Source: an uncultured Clostridia bacterium
GTDB taxonomy: Bacteria; Bacillota; Clostridia; Oscillospirales; Ruminococcaceae
DNA length: 64,000 nt
Assembly (NCBI GenBank): GCA_946498095.1
Contig: CAMMMX010000016.1
Coordinates: forward strand, 1 to 64,000
Direction of reading: 5' to 3'
The translations under genes were made by a program, and so were the position numbers. Within the stretch, counting starts at the first letter, position 1, and every line of letters begins with the position of its first letter. Shown here one piece after another: positions 62,697 to 64,000 of this stretch. The notes beneath the pieces were generated by a model. It searched no databases and was not told the origin of the DNA. It saw nothing but the letters and a program-made list of their open reading frames with translations.

Positions 62697-63743
62697 ATGA
62701 AAATAAGGATCCCTCCTGCAGGCTGGACGCCTGATTTTAATCAGCTGAAGAAGGTGCTGGAGAAAAAAGCGCCGGATCGTCCCGTGCTGTTCGAGTTTTA
62801 CATGAACGACGTCATCCATGGTGAGGTAGACTTTGAGCCCTTCGCCCATCCCGATCCGCGGGTGGAAAGCCTGGTGAATTATGCCCGGCGTTTTGAGGCG
62901 CTGGGCTACGATTACTGCTGCACGTCGGCGTCGCCGTTTGGGTTCCGCCGCGGCGAAATCAAAGCCGCTCGTACATTTTCCATTAACGATGGCGTCGTCA
63001 TTACCGATGATGCGTCGTTTGACGCCTACCCCTGGGACGATCCCGATCACTATGACATGGATTACCTTAACGAAGTCGAAAAGTACCTGCCTAAAGGCAT
63101 GAAGCTCGTCATCTCCGGCAACGACGGCGTACTGGAAAATGTGATCAAGCTGGTAGGGTACCAGAATCTGTGCATGGCGCTTTATGATAATCCTCGCTTT
63201 GTACAGAAAATGTTTGATAAGGTCGGCGGCGATATGGTGCGGTATTATGAAAAATGCGCCGGCTATAATGTCGTTGGAGCACTTTTGTCCAACGACGACT
63301 GGGGTTTTAACACCCAGACGCTGCTCCCGCCCGACGCCATGCGCGAATACGTCTTTCCCTGGCACCGCCGCATCTGTCAAATCGCGCACGACAACGGTAA
63401 GTTTGCACTGCTGCATTCCTGCGGTTGCTACGACGCTATTATCGACGATGTCATCAATGATATGAAGTTTGACGGTCGCCATTCCTACGAGGATAAAATC
63501 CGCCCGGTAGAGGAAGCATACGAGGAATTGTACCCACGGATCGCTGTCCTAGGCGGCATGGACATTGGCTTTATGTCGACCGCAACGCCACAGCAGGTGT
63601 TTGATCGTGCCAAAGCGATGCTGGAACGCACTAGAACTCGCGGCGGCTATGCGCTGGGGACCGGCAACTCGGTTCCCGACTATATCCCCAAGGAAAATTA
63701 TTATGCTATGTTAAAAGCTGCGTTTTACGAAACGCTTGTTTAA
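62697..63743 (+). CDS. URO-D family protein 2 (methyltransferase-like)
   Basis: 348 residues from ATG 62697, GAAAGGGTGAG upstream, 37 bases after protein 1. Same plan: PPAGWTPDFNQLKKVLEKKAPDRPVLFEFYMND, VISGNDGVLENVIKLVGYQNLCMALYDNP, LLSNDDWGFNTQTLLPPDAMREYVFPWHRRIC, ALLHSCGCYDAIIDDVI (H-x-C again; here GCYD instead of GNYD) and GGYALGTGNSVPDYIPKENYYAML. High similarity to protein 1 shows tandem duplication. Catalytic substrate unknown; likely co-transcribed with protein 1. Confidence 0.8.
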   Translation: MKIRIPPAGWTPDFNQLKKVLEKKAPDRPVLFEFYMNDVIHGEVDFEPFAHPDPRVESLVNYARRFEALGYDYCCTSASPFGFRRGEIKAARTFSINDGVVITDDASFDAYPWDDPDHYDMDYLNEVEKYLPKGMKLVISGNDGVLENVIKLVGYQNLCMALYDNPRFVQKMFDKVGGDMVRYYEKCAGYNVVGALLSNDDWGFNTQTLLPPDAMREYVFPWHRRICQIAHDNGKFALLHSCGCYDAIIDDVINDMKFDGRHSYEDKIRPVEEAYEELYPRIAVLGGMDIGFMSTATPQQVFDRAKAMLERTRTRGGYALGTGNSVPDYIPKENYYAMLKAAFYETLV

Positions 63744-63810
63744 CCAAGCTTGTCTTCATGGCTTCGCCGCAAGACGAGCAATACCATACGAAAAAGAAAG
63801 GTGACTGCAA

Positions 63811-64000
63811 ATGAGAAAAGTACGCATCCCCCCTAAGGGCTGGCAGCCCGACTTTGAGCAGCTGAAGAAAGTCCTGGAGAAGAAAGTCCCGGACCGTCCG
63901 GTCTTATTTGAGTTCTACATGAACGACAACGTATACAACGAGCTGGACGTCGAGCCGTTTGAGCATCCAGACGAGAGAGTGAAAAACATTGTCAACTATG
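63811..64000 (+). CDS. URO-D family protein 3, cut by the window end
   Basis: Partial, 63 codons from ATG 63811 (AAAGAAAGGTG upstream). The sequence PPKGWQPDFEQLKKVLEKKVPDRPVLFEFYMNDNVYNELDVEPFEHPDERV mirrors the N-terminus of the preceding protein almost residue for residue. Third member of the cluster; the C-terminal metal site lies beyond the window. Confidence 0.85.
   Translation, partial: MRKVRIPPKGWQPDFEQLKKVLEKKVPDRPVLFEFYMNDNVYNELDVEPFEHPDERVKNIVNY

Overview
The window looks like a chromosomal stretch from an anaerobic, endospore-forming, Gram-positive member of the Clostridia, probably a gut or digester Oscillospirales-type organism. This rests on a sporulation sigma-K gene, a threonyl-tRNA synthetase behind a T-box leader, a meso-diaminopimelate dehydrogenase, TTG/GTG starts behind strong AGGAGG sites, many carbohydrate-active enzymes and iron-sulfur or radical enzymes. 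Genus assignment is inference only. By eye the backbone is of moderate to high GC, while roughly 37.5-43 kb is clearly AT-richer.

Layout. 0-5.6 kb: a ferredoxin-type aldo/keto reductase, a small membrane protein, pyrE, an ECF sigma factor with a very long C-terminal extension, and an RlmB-type rRNA methyltransferase. 5.6-9.7 kb: a 993-residue protein built like a P-type ATPase but without the phosphorylation motif, then a polyprenyl-phosphate glycosyltransferase. 10-12 kb: a GH97 glycosidase. 12-16.4 kb (minus strand): a flavin split-barrel protein, two TrkA-type proteins, ThiF, ThiS, BirA and a YfcE-type phosphodiesterase. 16.5-18.1 kb: three linked small genes, one carrying 90-bp repeats. 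18.2-24.2 kb: a serine recombinase, a PiT phosphate transporter with its DUF47 partner, and a calcium-type P-ATPase. 24.3-27.4 kb: an unknown gene, a GH29 fucosidase-like enzyme and a URO-D family protein. 27.6-30.4 kb: a TPP riboswitch with thiG, thiH and a ThiE/TenI gene. 30.4-36.1 kb: an unknown gene, a GH27 alpha-galactosidase, a decayed sigma-factor paralogue, a stop-interrupted membrane gene and a GH2 enzyme.

The centrepiece is 36.5-45.4 kb. A sigK gene is split by an 8,138-bp skin-type element. Joining at a shared AA dinucleotide (36895-36896 and 45033-45034) restores a 246-codon sigma-K open reading frame. The element carries a large serine recombinase whose stop codon overlaps the right att site, a HUH replication protein, a HEPN-like gene, two XRE regulators and small genes. 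In the predicted excised circle the recombinase frame loses its stop and runs in frame into the XRE gene at the other end.

45.8-64 kb: an MltG-type lipoprotein; two tandem GH26 enzymes; a mannose/lyxose isomerase - aldolase - PfkB kinase operon. Near-identical LacI-type palindromes lie upstream of the GH26 pair and over the isomerase promoter, suggesting one beta-mannan regulon. Then an XRE regulator, T-box thrS, a GNAT acetyltransferase, an AraC remnant, a zinc-ribbon membrane protein, ddh, and an AraC regulator divergent from three tandem URO-D family genes, the last cut by the window end. No tRNA, rRNA or CRISPR array was recognised.
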